The position numbers were made by a program, and so were the translations under genes. A stretch of DNA of 34,469 bases from Acetobacteraceae bacterium (GTDB taxonomy: Bacteria > Pseudomonadota > Alphaproteobacteria > Acetobacterales > Acetobacteraceae), in NCBI GenBank assembly GCA_003164135.1, contig PLSD01000036.1:1-34469 (forward strand), written 5' to 3'. Of the stretch, positions 1-8,180 are shown one piece after another (position 1 is the stretch's first letter; every line of letters begins with the position of its first letter). Below the pieces are notes generated by a model. It saw only the letters and a program-made list of their open reading frames with translations. It searched no databases and had not been told where the DNA came from.

Positions 1-779
1 ACGCGCACCTCCAGCGTGCCGATGTGCAATTGCGCCGGCGCGGGCACGGCGGCGCGCGGCGTGGCAACAGCGCGCGACGGCAAAGCGGCAACAGGCGGCG
101 GGCTCAACACGGCGGGCGTCGCCGTCACAGGCCGGACGGGCTGCCCCAGCATAGGCGGCACGGACGGCGGCGGCGGCCTGCCAGCGCGCGGCGGGGCGGT
201 GGCTGCCCCCGGCACGGCCGGGGCGGGTTGCGCCGTTGCAACCTGAGGCGTCTGGCGGGTGCGGACCGGCGGCGGCGCACCGGGCGGGAGCATAACGGCC
301 GCCGGAGCAAATTGTTTCGCGGTCTCCCTTGCCCCAGCCTGACGCTGGCTTGGCGGCGAGACCGACGGCGCCGCGCTGGTTTGCGTCAAGATCGATGCCA
401 CTGGCGGCGGCAGGGTCGGCGCCAGATTGCGCGCGGCGCTTGACCGTGCCTGAGGCTCGGCACGTGGCGCCGGCGGGCTGGGGCGCGGTGCCGCAACGCT
501 GACGATCCCAACCCCGCCATCAGCACTTGCTTGCGGCCGGCGGGATGGTTGCGGCGGCATTTGCGTTTCCACCCCCCACCCAGCCACCGGCACGGGGGCG
601 GGCGCGCCAGAAGCACGTGCAGCTTGCCGCGGCGCCACCGCGGGCGGCGCCTCAACTTCCGAGAGCCCCGCCACAGCCGCGCCGGGCCGGAACAGCAATG
701 GCGGTGGCGCGAGCACGGCCCGCCCGCGCGGCGCCTGCGGCAGGATTTGCGCGAAATAGGAGGCGGCAGCGGGCTTCAT
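1..779 (-). CDS. Pro/Ala-rich contractile-injection-system accessory protein (partial, runs off left edge)
   Basis: I translated this frame through every line from the ATG at 779 to base 1 and found no stop, giving at least 259 residues; the stop lies outside the window. The ATG overlaps the stop of the upstream chaperone-like gene as ATGA, so the two are translationally coupled. The N-terminus (SYFAQILPQAP, then LLFRP near residue 30) is followed by about 200 residues dominated by Pro and Ala, probably disordered. The last visible residues read LHIGTLEVRV. From memory, not checked, CIS loci often encode a low-complexity protein with a short 'YLxRI' start, a Pro/Ala linker and an 'I-x-IG-x-xEVR' end; its role is unknown. 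The frame is the only one consistent with the operon, while the other frames carry short arginine-rich shadows. Confident as a coding region, less so as a family assignment. Confidence 0.78.
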   Translation of the reverse strand, partial: MKPAAASYFAQILPQAPRGRAVLAPPPLLFRPGAAVAGLSEVEAPPAVAPRQAARASGAPAPVPVAGWGVETQMPPQPSRRPQASADGGVGIVSVAAPRPSPPAPRAEPQARSSAARNLAPTLPPPVASILTQTSAAPSVSPPSQRQAGARETAKQFAPAAVMLPPGAPPPVRTRQTPQVATAQPAPAVPGAATAPPRAGRPPPPSVPPMLGQPVRPVTATPAVLSPPPVAALPSRAVATPRAAVPAPAQLHIGTLEVR

Positions 780-1636
780 GACACGTAACCCCCCTGCCGC
801 GCCCGCTCCGCATACTGCACCCGCCGCGCATACGGCAGGCCAAGAATCTCGCGCTCCGGCCAATGGTAGCGCCCGGCCAGCACATCGACATCGTCGTAGA
901 TAAACCGCGCCTGGTCGCTAAGCTCTCGGAGGCAATAAATCCGCGCCTGGAACAGCGGCGCCACCGCCGCCCCGCACTCCGGGCAGGCCCCCTGCAACGT
1001 GCCGGAGAGCGGCGGCGCCATCGCAGCCATCGCCGCCTCAACCCGCGCCCGCACCCGCGCCGGCAATTTTACCGGCGCGATGCATTGGCGCGCCAGCCAT
1101 TCCGCCGCATCCGCCCGTAACCCCGCTTCAATCTGGTCCGCCAGCACCGGCAACCGGAAACGCGCCTGCAACACACTATCTGTTTGCAAACCATACCAGC
1201 CGTCCGCATCCGGCGGGCTCACTTCCCACCCTCTGCCGCGCGGTAGCGCGGCGGGCCACCCCCGCCCGCGCGGCCGTGCAACAGGTTTATGGTGCGCCAG
1301 ATAATCCTCAATGCGGAACGAGATTTCAATGCGGCTCCCACAGCCCTCCGCCTGGCATAGCAGGCTGGCACTGATCTGCTCACCCACCACCATCTGCCGC
1401 AGGCGCAGGATTATGGTGTCGATATCCGTAACGCTCAGCCCAGCCCAATCCGGCGCGGGCACCGCGCGAGCCAAGCTTTGCACCAGCGCCAAAGCCAGAC
1501 GCGGATCGTCCGGCCTCGCCTCCGCCAGCAGCAATTCCTCCGCCCCCGTGGGCATCGCCAGCGTCACCGCAATGCCGCTCACCGGCAACACGCAACCGCG
1601 CCCCGGTCCGTGCAACATAAGCGCGCCGGCCTGCAT
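776..1636 (-). CDS. T4 gp26-like baseplate hub assembly chaperone-like protein of a contractile injection system
   Basis: 286 residues. I start at the ATG at 1636, two bases after the tail tube gene's stop, rather than at a longer upstream in-frame start that would run into that gene. The N-terminal part (LP..G..VTLAMPTGAEELLLAE) and the middle 'DIDTIILRLRQMVVGEQISASLLC' region resemble proteins found in phage-tail-like clusters and annotated as T4-family baseplate hub assembly chaperones. Paired cysteines at C94/C99 and the CPEC motif at 218-221 suggest a zinc ribbon. The C-terminal segment after CPEC (W..E.EIL.LPYARR) is the most family-like part. It probably acts in the cytoplasm during baseplate assembly. 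It overlaps the next gene by four bases. The Gly/Arg/Pro-rich stretch at residues 118-142 looks like an insert. Role inferred from context and motif memory. Confidence 0.75.
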   Translation of the reverse strand: MQAGALMLHGPGRGCVLPVSGIAVTLAMPTGAEELLLAEARPDDPRLALALVQSLARAVPAPDWAGLSVTDIDTIILRLRQMVVGEQISASLLCQAEGCGSRIEISFRIEDYLAHHKPVARPRGRGWPAALPRGRGWEVSPPDADGWYGLQTDSVLQARFRLPVLADQIEAGLRADAAEWLARQCIAPVKLPARVRARVEAAMAAMAPPLSGTLQGACPECGAAVAPLFQARIYCLRELSDQARFIYDDVDVLAGRYHWPEREILGLPYARRVQYAERARQGGYVS

Positions 1637-1638
1637 GT

Positions 1639-2145
1639 TTAGGTTTCCTTCGGCTCTACGATCGTGGCATCGACCTCCCAACCCTCGTTCTCAAGCTTGA
1701 TATGTTCGAGCGCGATGGCGTTGGCACCAGCATCGAGATCCGGCAGCGCCTGAAACTCCGAAACCCAGCAACGATGAATGATATAACCATGCACCGGCTG
1801 ACCTTCCTCGTTGAGCAACTGCAACCGGATTTCCCGGCGCAAATTGGCAAGCGAGGTCGTCGGGTGCCCGCTATCAAGCTTCTGCGCCGCATCCGCCCAG
1901 GTGATGAAATCCTGATCCTGCGTCACGCCGCGTTCCAGCGTAATCGGGTCATATTTCGTGCGCCCGAGCCCTTTGAGGATGATATTGTAACCACCCTCCT
2001 TGTACTCGATCACATCCGACGAACGTTTCAGCGCCGTGACCTTGCTCATCGCGGCGACCGGGGTTGTACTGGTCCCGAAATAGACCAGAAACCTGTAGGA
2101 TTTATATGGATCATAGCGAGCCGTGTTGACCGGAAAGATGGGCAC
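1639..2145 (-). CDS. Contractile injection system / phage-like tail tube protein (gp19 family)
   Basis: 168 residues from a GTG at 2145, with AGGAAAGGAT a few bases upstream. The sequence has the typical gp19-type tube layout: an N-terminal segment with YDPYKSYRFLVYF, then MSKVTALKRSSDVIEYKEGG, a central LKGLGRTKYDPITLERGVT strand pair, and a C-terminal LENEGWEVD strand. These tube subunits form stacked hexameric rings inside the sheath. Length fits the family (about 140-170). It lies 27 bp downstream of the sheath gene, the normal order in extracellular contractile injection systems (Afp/PVC-like) and in R-type tails. Only one tube gene is visible, while many such systems carry two or three paralogues; others may lie to the left. 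Confidence 0.93.
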   Translation of the reverse strand: MPIFPVNTARYDPYKSYRFLVYFGTSTTPVAAMSKVTALKRSSDVIEYKEGGYNIILKGLGRTKYDPITLERGVTQDQDFITWADAAQKLDSGHPTTSLANLRREIRLQLLNEEGQPVHGYIIHRCWVSEFQALPDLDAGANAIALEHIKLENEGWEVDATIVEPKET

Positions 2146-2172
2146 GGGTTATCCTTTCCTGAACAATACTGG

Positions 2173-3795
2173 TTAACTGGTTTGCGTCTGCCCGGCGAGC
2201 TGCGCGATGGTGATAACCACGAACTCAGCCGGCTTGAGCGGCGCGAACCCAATGACGATGTTGACAATGCCGCTGTCGATATCCGCCTGCGTCGTCGTCT
2301 GGCTGCCGCATTGCACCGAGAACGCCTGCGACGGCGTGGTGCCCTGGAACGCGCCCTGCTTGAACAGACCAAGCATGAACGCGGAAATGCTCATGGTAAT
2401 CGCAGTCCAGAGCGGCTCCGCATTCGGCTCAAAAATCACCCATTTCAAATTCGCCAAAAATGTCTGCTCCAGGAACAGCGCCATACGGCGCACCGGCACA
2501 TACGTCCATTGCTGGTCATAAGTGGAAGCCAGCGTGCGTGAACCAAACACCACGGTGCCAACATTGGCGAAGTCGCGCAAGCAGTTGACGCTGATCGGAT
2601 TGAGCACGCCCTGCCGCGCATCCGTCATACGGCCGCGCTCGACCACGCCTGTGGTATTGTTAGTGTTAGCCTGAAACCCGGCCGGCGCTTTCCACACACC
2701 GCGCGACACATCCGTCGCGGCGAAAATCCCCGCCACGGTCGGGGCGGGCGGAATTTCGTTGATCAGCCCGGTCACCGGATTTGTCGTATTGCCGGTAATC
2801 GGGTCCGACGATTGCAGATATGGAAAATACAGTGCCGCATTCTTGCTGCGATCCATGGTCGCGGCGGAATCCTGCACCAGATTAGGATAACCGGTCAGCG
2901 TACCATCCGCGGAATCCGTAATAATTGGATCGAGAATGAGGAACGCAAGCTTGCGTTCGCAAAAGGAAATAGCCGTGCTGACAACCAGGCTGTCGGTCAC
3001 GCCAGGCAGCACCACAAGGTTTACCAGCGGCACCTTATCGAGGCTCGTATCCTCCTGCAGTACGGCCGTAAAATCCCCCGCCGAGAAAAAATCCGTTGAG
3101 CCGCTCAGGAAAGCTGGAAAATTTCCAGACGCGGCAACAAAATCCGCCGGCGGCGGCGAGCTGACCGACACAGTAACCAACGCCGAGACCGGCGAGGTTG
3201 GCGTACCGATGCGCGTGACGATGTAATTCGCACTTGTCGGGTCCAGCGAAACCCGCCGGTACGTTTCCGTTACGGTTCCCGGCGCGCCGTTATTCGGCCC
3301 GTAGGTGATAATAACATCCGCCAGCGCCCCGCTGGGCGGTGACACAGGTGTGGTGACGATGGGCTTGATACTAACGGACATTGTATAAATTTCGTCCGTA
3401 ATCTCGGTCGCGGTGAACACCAACCCGCCCAAAGTGAGCGTAGCGGGCGTCTGCTGCAACTGGCCATTGCTGAGCGCCACAATATACGTCGTGGCGCCGC
3501 CGTTGAGAAAGAACTGGTTGACAGCAACAGCCATATCCCCGGCATTATTATCAGGCGTAGTCTGATTATTCGCCAGCGCATTGAACGCGGCGCTGCGTAC
3601 AAAGCCGCCAAACTGGCGCTGATAATCCATGAAACTAAATATCTGGACCGCCTTGCCATAATACGCGGGAGTGGTTTTCAGCGGATGCGTATAGCCGATA
3701 AAGGCCGCTATATTCGTTTCGGATGCAACGATTGTGTGTGAAGAACTGGGCGCTTCCTGAATATAAATACCAGGATAGGTTGGCGACACCGGCAT
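2173..3795 (-). CDS. Contractile tail sheath protein of an injection system
   Basis: 540 residues. ATG at 3795 with GGGAGA five bases upstream. The N-terminal YPGIYIQE (residues 7-14) and the following ...NIAAFIGYT segment match the tail sheath start. Residues about 65-115 (FGGF...AVNQFFLNGGATTYIVAL) form the core sheath domain. Residues about 120-260 look like a beta-rich insertion with many Thr, Val and Ser, typical of the variable surface-exposed domain. The C-terminal portion from roughly residue 400, ending in IVIGFAPLKPAEFVVITI, carries the conserved core strand and handle that link neighbouring subunits. The protein contracts around the tube to drive it through a target membrane. First gene of the visible leftward operon. 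Codon use is more AT-rich than the downstream housekeeping genes, in line with horizontal acquisition. Afp/PVC-like versus a phage tail cannot be settled from this gene alone, but no phage capsid, terminase or lysis gene is seen. Confidence 0.95.
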   Translation of the reverse strand: MPVSPTYPGIYIQEAPSSSHTIVASETNIAAFIGYTHPLKTTPAYYGKAVQIFSFMDYQRQFGGFVRSAAFNALANNQTTPDNNAGDMAVAVNQFFLNGGATTYIVALSNGQLQQTPATLTLGGLVFTATEITDEIYTMSVSIKPIVTTPVSPPSGALADVIITYGPNNGAPGTVTETYRRVSLDPTSANYIVTRIGTPTSPVSALVTVSVSSPPPADFVAASGNFPAFLSGSTDFFSAGDFTAVLQEDTSLDKVPLVNLVVLPGVTDSLVVSTAISFCERKLAFLILDPIITDSADGTLTGYPNLVQDSAATMDRSKNAALYFPYLQSSDPITGNTTNPVTGLINEIPPAPTVAGIFAATDVSRGVWKAPAGFQANTNNTTGVVERGRMTDARQGVLNPISVNCLRDFANVGTVVFGSRTLASTYDQQWTYVPVRRMALFLEQTFLANLKWVIFEPNAEPLWTAITMSISAFMLGLFKQGAFQGTTPSQAFSVQCGSQTTTQADIDSGIVNIVIGFAPLKPAEFVVITIAQLAGQTQTS

Positions 3796-4458
3796 GGTTA
3801 TCTCCCTGCAATAACGTTACATAAGGCGAAATTCTCCGGCGCGGGGCGGATTCACATCCTCGCCGTTGCATTTGGCACGAAACGAATATTATTTAGCCTG
3901 ACCTGACAAAGACGCTGGCGTTTCTATTACAATTTAATTGTTAACTACGCTGAACGACAATCACACGCTGTGCATCAACTAATCGGATCCACAACGAAAC
4001 ACAAGAAAAATTTCTTTACGACATCTAACTTTTTCGTAATTATACCTCCCCATAGCTACAATTATTATTTAGAATGAAATACATACCCGCCAGTATGCGT
4101 AGAGCTACCACGACACCGCTCTGCTTGCATTTCGTTGCATACCCACGCAGCGGCAAGGGCCGCACGGCAGTTCTAATATTTTATATAGCGTAATATTATT
4201 TTTGACGCACACTAAGCCGAATACGGAGCGTGGGGAACTAATTTTAGACATGGCGCCGCGCGCTCCCTCACGCGGAATGCCGGTCGGCAATTTCCGGCCC
4301 GAATAAATACTTATAAAAAGCATCGCAATGCCGCTTAACCACGGCTAGTCGAAAGACAAAATGATGGACAATTCGCGCCCTCTTTCCGGCCAAAATACAT
4401 CCACGTTACAGGCCGCCGGCAAAACCCTTCTCGCAGAGCGGCCACCACCCGTATTTAG
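3796..4458. other. AT-rich non-coding gap between injection system and tRNA-Ser
   Basis: About 660 bases with no supportable gene. Base composition drops clearly below the flanks, with runs such as taatattttatatagcgtaa near 4174-4192. The stretch next to 3795 must hold the leader and promoter of the leftward injection-system operon. I could not pick one -35/-10 pair with confidence. A 72-codon leftward frame at 4105-4323 shows no family resemblance and no convincing ribosome site, so I do not call it. Confidence 0.5.
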
Positions 4459-4548
4459 TGGCGGAAGAGGTGGGATTCGAACCCACGGTACGCTTTCACG
4501 CACGGCGGTTTTCAAGACCGCTGCCTTAAACCACTCGGCCACCCTTCC
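4459..4548 (-). tRNA. tRNA-Ser(UGA)
   Basis: A 90-nt class II tRNA on the minus strand with the 3' CCA encoded. The 5' arm GGAAGGG pairs with CUCUUCC (one G-U). The anticodon loop reads CUUGAAA, giving anticodon UGA, flanked by the GCGGU/ACCGC stem. The long variable arm (GUGCGUGAAAGCGUAC region) is typical for serine. The T loop GGUUCGAAUCC is perfect. It lies 53 bp downstream of the DUF1214 gene on the same strand, and its 3' end points toward the injection-system region, the geometry seen when islands integrate at a tRNA 3' end. Confidence 0.97.
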
Positions 4549-4601
4549 GGCTTAAGGCCGCTTCCTGCCCTCTCCGCGCCAAACAATCAAGTCAGCCCCC
4601 G

Positions 4602-5777
4602 CTACCGGCTCCGCGTCTGGTAGTACGCAATCCGCCGGCTCATCGCCTCCCGGCGCTCCTCCACGCCAATCCGCGCGGTATCCGCCGGCAGGCACGCCGC
4701 CAAATCCGCCAGCTTCACCTTGCGCACCGCAGGTAACGGATAGCTATCGGCATAGCTCCACCGCCACAGCAGCCCACCCGCCTTCCACGCGCCTGTATCC
4801 AGCCAGTTCGCCACGCCCGGATCGCTCCCGCATACCACCAGCCGCGCCCGCCCATCCGCATCCACCCGCACATTCACCCCATTCAGCGAGCTTTGCCGGA
4901 AAACGTAATCAATCCCGCTGAAATGCGCGTCATAAAGCTGCACACTCCAGTACCGCACCTCGCGCGGCAACTCCGTCTCCAATATCAGCGCCTCACCCGG
5001 CGCCAGCTCAAACAAATGCATCAACGTGCGCTGGTTGGTCACCGAGCCATAACCGGACTGGTCATCAAAAATGAACCCCTCCGCCCCGCCGCGCGCCCGC
5101 ACGCCGTTCAAATACCCCAGCACCAACTCATTCTGCCGCGCCGCATAACTCGCCAGCATCGCAATCTTATGCGCGCTCGCCTCCGGCCCCAGCATCGCCG
5201 CATCTGGCAGCCTGTCCAGCCGCTCAATGGTGCATACCGGGTCGCTCTGCCCCGGCCCGCTGGTGCGGCTGCGGTATAATAGTGACTGCGTTTCCCCATG
5301 CGTCTCATACCACGCCCCCGCGTACCCTTCCGGCCGCACGGCACTCAGCACAAAACTATACCGCCCCTCCCCATCCGCCTCGATGGTGGTCAGATCAATC
5401 TCTCCCAGCGTCCGCCCGTTAATCTGCCCCAGATGCGCGCCACCCTTGCGCATGGTAATCAACGCCACCGGCGCCGTGCCCTTCACCCCGGCAAACCTGT
5501 AGCTTCCACCAGCATCCATCGGCACAAACCGGTAAATATCATCCGGATTCGGCGACCCCCACGGAAAATAAAACGAAATATGCGGCACCCAGTCCGGCGC
5601 CTCCAAACTCGTGCCAAACACCTCCACATACGCCAGCGAGAGCAGCATCAGCACCTGCTTGTCATACGCCGCCCCCATTGCGGGATCCTTATACCCAAGC
5701 CGCTTCGCCGTAGCCCGCGCCTGCGCCAGATACTCAATCACCGGGCCAAATGCCGGATCGTTTGCCGTGCTTTCCAT
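4602..5777 (-). CDS. DUF1214 domain-containing protein
   Basis: 391 residues. I choose the ATG at 5777 because GGGGAG lies about ten bases upstream; a start six codons earlier lacks this. The C-terminal half carries the DUF1214 hallmarks: acidic LETELPREVRYWSVQLYDAHFSGIDY, then a Ser-Leu-Asn-Gly segment and a 'LVVCGSDPGVANWLDTG' block. The N-terminal part (VEVFGTSLEAPDWVPH, and a phosphate- or substrate-binding-like NPDDIYRF) is typical of the family. The biochemical function is unknown; in other bacteria such proteins often sit with lipid or steroid metabolism genes. No signal peptide or membrane segment. It is divergent from a sulfotransferase gene across about 120 bp, suggesting shared control. 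Function should be treated as unassigned. Confidence 0.8.
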   Translation of the reverse strand: MESTANDPAFGPVIEYLAQARATAKRLGYKDPAMGAAYDKQVLMLLSLAYVEVFGTSLEAPDWVPHISFYFPWGSPNPDDIYRFVPMDAGGSYRFAGVKGTAPVALITMRKGGAHLGQINGRTLGEIDLTTIEADGEGRYSFVLSAVRPEGYAGAWYETHGETQSLLYRSRTSGPGQSDPVCTIERLDRLPDAAMLGPEASAHKIAMLASYAARQNELVLGYLNGVRARGGAEGFIFDDQSGYGSVTNQRTLMHLFELAPGEALILETELPREVRYWSVQLYDAHFSGIDYVFRQSSLNGVNVRVDADGRARLVVCGSDPGVANWLDTGAWKAGGLLWRWSYADSYPLPAVRKVKLADLAACLPADTARIGVEERREAMSRRIAYYQTRSR

Positions 5778-5900
5778 GCTTAATTTTCTCCCCATCCGCG
5801 TAAATTGACGCTACGCCGGTACAATTGTAACCTACCTTACAATAACCGGGACGGAAAACTCAAAAATGAAAAACCGCAAAAACCGCCTGGGGAACCGCGC

Positions 5901-7064
5901 ATGAACCCGCCGTCCAACCTCGACCTCGCCGAAATCATCCAATCCAGCACCGCCGCCGCCGGGCTGCCCAACGTCCCGCCGGACATGCTGGAAGCCCTAC
6001 GCATCCTCACCGAATCGTGGAACCAGGAGGGTCACCTAACCACTGCGGGTGCCGCCGGAAAACGCGCCGGCCTCATCCGCGCGCTCACCAACCGCATGCG
6101 CCTGGAAGACACGCTCGCCCGCCACCCGGAAATCACTGCAGAGCCCATCGCCGGCCCCATCGTCATCATCGGCCTGCCCCGCTCCGGCACCACCAAGCTG
6201 CACCGCATCATCGCCGCCGACCCCGAAATGCAAAAGCTCCTGCTCTGGCAACTGCTCAACCCCGTCCCTCTGCCCAACACCCCGCCCAAGGGGCCGGACC
6301 CGCGCATCGCCATGGCCGACGCCTACACCCATGCCCTGCGCACCAACGCGCCAGACCTCTACGCCGCCCACCCCATGGCCACCTTCGAGCCCGATGAAGA
6401 TGTTTTCGCCTTAGAGGTCACCGGCTACAACTACATCAACTGCTCCACCGTCCCTGCCCCTTCGTACAAAGCCTGGCTCGACCAGCAATCCTTCGCCGGC
6501 GTCTACCGCTGGCTGAAACTCTTCCTGCAAGTGCAACAATATTCCGGCCACGCGCAAGGCCGCCCCTGGGTGCTCAAAGCGCCGCAGCACATGGGCTTTC
6601 TGCCAGACCTGTTCAGCGTCTTCCCCAACGCCACCATCGTCCACTGCCACCGCGCGCCGGAAATCACCGTCGCCTCCTACATCGCCATGATCTCTTCCGC
6701 GCGCCGCGCCAGCTGCAGCATCGCCGACCCGGCGGACGTCGGCCGCTACGCAATCAATTTCTGGGGCGGCCTCACCCGCCGCTACCTAACCGACCGCGCC
6801 GCCCTCGCCGCCAATCACAATTTTATCGACCTCGCCTACAATACCATCGTCGAAGACAGCATCGGCTGCGCGGACCGCATCTACGCCGCCGCCAACCTCC
6901 CCCTCAGCCAGTCCAGCCGCGACACCATGCTCGCCTGGGAACAATCCAACACCCAGCACAAACACGGCAAACACACCTACAACCTCACCGACGCCAACCT
7001 CACCACCGCCGACATCGCCCGTGAGTTCGAAGGCTACATCCGCATGTTTGGAGACTATTTTTAG
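5901..7064 (+). CDS. Sulfotransferase family protein
   Basis: 387 residues. I start at the ATG at 5901 with a GGGGA about eight bases before it; a longer frame from a TTG at 5805 has no support. The 5'-phosphosulfate-binding loop is plain at residues 91-99 (GLPRSGTTK), preceded by the strand PIVIIG. A second PAPS-related region is ATIVHCHRAPEITVASYIAM, the 3'-phosphate-binding strand-loop with a serine. The WVLKAPQHMGFLPDLFSVFP segment is typical of the Sulfotransfer_3 type enzymes of bacteria. It would transfer sulfate from PAPS to a hydroxyl group of an unknown, possibly lipid-like, acceptor in the cytoplasm. Divergent from the DUF1214 gene. The acceptor cannot be predicted from sequence. 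Confidence 0.88.
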   Translation: MNPPSNLDLAEIIQSSTAAAGLPNVPPDMLEALRILTESWNQEGHLTTAGAAGKRAGLIRALTNRMRLEDTLARHPEITAEPIAGPIVIIGLPRSGTTKLHRIIAADPEMQKLLLWQLLNPVPLPNTPPKGPDPRIAMADAYTHALRTNAPDLYAAHPMATFEPDEDVFALEVTGYNYINCSTVPAPSYKAWLDQQSFAGVYRWLKLFLQVQQYSGHAQGRPWVLKAPQHMGFLPDLFSVFPNATIVHCHRAPEITVASYIAMISSARRASCSIADPADVGRYAINFWGGLTRRYLTDRAALAANHNFIDLAYNTIVEDSIGCADRIYAAANLPLSQSSRDTMLAWEQSNTQHKHGKHTYNLTDANLTTADIAREFEGYIRMFGDYF

Positions 7065-7391
7065 GCCCGAGGCACAGGAAACGGGCCGGTTCGAGTTGCC
7101 ACACCAGGCAAAGAACGGGCGTAAGACACCCTGCCCCTCGATGGCTACTTTAGCCTAAAACACCTCTCTCTTGAGAGAGGCAATTGCGGTTGCGATGTTC
7201 CCTGAAGAACGCCTCGCGTGGCAGCGCCTGCCTGCAATCGATAGCTTTATAAATTTCACTCGCCGGCGGGATTATTGTTGCGAACTCAGTAGCTTTAACA
7301 AACGATTTATGTTACAAGGCGATACATAAATTTTGCATGATGAAGAACAGCACGATCATGACCAAATCTTTCTGATTTTGGAGGTAGTTCG
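7065..7391 (+). other. Intergenic region with hairpin, upstream of exported sensor gene
   Basis: About 330 bp between the sulfotransferase and the Cache-like gene. It contains a perfect 8-bp-arm inverted repeat, CCTCTCTC-TT-GAGAGAGG at 7163-7180, not followed by a T-run on the plus strand. From about 7230 it becomes AT-rich. The ribosome site TTTTGGAGG ends about nine bases before the ATG at 7392. A 45-codon open stretch from 7195 has no recognisable features, so I do not call it a gene. Confidence 0.5.
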
Positions 7392-8171
7392 ATGTCAAGA
7401 CGTTCTTTTCTGGTTTCAAGCACTTTGTTCGCAGTCGCAGCCGCTACGAAAGTCCAGGCTGACACTGCGTCTTCCGGTTTCAAAGTAGATGGCCATGTTG
7501 TCCTCAATGCTTATCAGGCGTTGGTGGAGGAGCATCTGACAAACGCGCTAAGCGCTATCCGGGCGTTGGCGGCGACATCGGATGCACAAACCGCTAGTTG
7601 GACTTCAATAGGACCTGCGCTCAACCGCCTGAGCCAGGACTGGAAGACGGACGCCGCGATCTGGTTTGCCCAGCCTGACGGCAGCTATTTTTCAACCGCA
7701 GGCGGCAAATCGAGCAGCACGCTCCTGGATCGCGATTATTTTCCAAATCTCACGAGCGGGCATGATGTTTTGGGTAGTTTGGTCGTCAGCAAATCCACCG
7801 GTCAACCATCAATCATCGTGGCAACCCCCGTTATCCACGAGGGGCATGTTGTCGCGGCGATCGGCATCTCGGTAAGCAGTTTACTAATGTCAAAGCTTGT
7901 TGCCAAAGAGTTTGGGTTTCCCGATGATCTGATTTTTTATGCGATGAACTCTAAAGGGCAGACAGCAATCCACGCGGATGCGAGTAAAATATTCCAATTT
8001 CCCGCCACCCTGGGTCAAACGTCATTGCAGTCGGCTGTCGCCACCATTCTTTCTCAACCGCAAGGAACCGTCGAATACAGTTTTAGCGGGACACAACGGA
8101 CCGCCATCTTCAGCAAGTCGGAAGCCATCCCCGGCTGGCATTTTGTTCTCGTTCAAATAGCCAAGTCATGA
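7392..8171 (+). CDS. Exported Cache (PAS-like/dCACHE) domain protein
   Basis: 259 residues with a strong GGAGG ribosome site. The N-terminus MSRRSFLVSSTLFAVAAATKVQA is a signal peptide with a twin-arginine pattern (SRRSFL), so Tat export to the periplasm is likely. The mature part matches a stand-alone Cache-type sensing domain: an N-terminal helix (LVEEHLTNALSAIRALAATSD), then AIWFAQPDGSYFST..., LLDRDYFPNL..., GQPSIIVATPVIHEGHVVAAIGISVSS and a second subdomain with DDLIFYAMNSKGQTAIHAD and WHFVLVQ. No transmembrane anchor or signalling output domain follows, so it may be a soluble ligand-binding partner. Base composition (many AT-rich codons) is lower in GC than its neighbours, suggesting transfer. 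No two-component partner is adjacent. Confidence 0.78.
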   Translation: MSRRSFLVSSTLFAVAAATKVQADTASSGFKVDGHVVLNAYQALVEEHLTNALSAIRALAATSDAQTASWTSIGPALNRLSQDWKTDAAIWFAQPDGSYFSTAGGKSSSTLLDRDYFPNLTSGHDVLGSLVVSKSTGQPSIIVATPVIHEGHVVAAIGISVSSLLMSKLVAKEFGFPDDLIFYAMNSKGQTAIHADASKIFQFPATLGQTSLQSAVATILSQPQGTVEYSFSGTQRTAIFSKSEAIPGWHFVLVQIAKS

Positions 8172-8180
8172 AATAAGTGT

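Noticed and set aside
4105..4323. 72-codon leftward frame in the AT-rich gap
   Set aside because: No family resemblance, no convincing ribosome site, and it sits in non-coding-looking AT-rich DNA.
4345..4555. Two short open frames crossing 4345-4555 on both strands
   Set aside because: They are translations of the tRNA-Ser gene and its antisense; these peptides are a well-known annotation artefact.
7163..7180. Perfect 8-bp-arm hairpin as terminator of the sulfotransferase gene
   Set aside because: It lies 100 bp after the stop with no plus-strand T-run; kept only as a note in the intergenic entry.
7195..7332. 45-codon open stretch upstream of the Cache-like gene
   Set aside because: No ribosome site or recognisable motif; too short to support.
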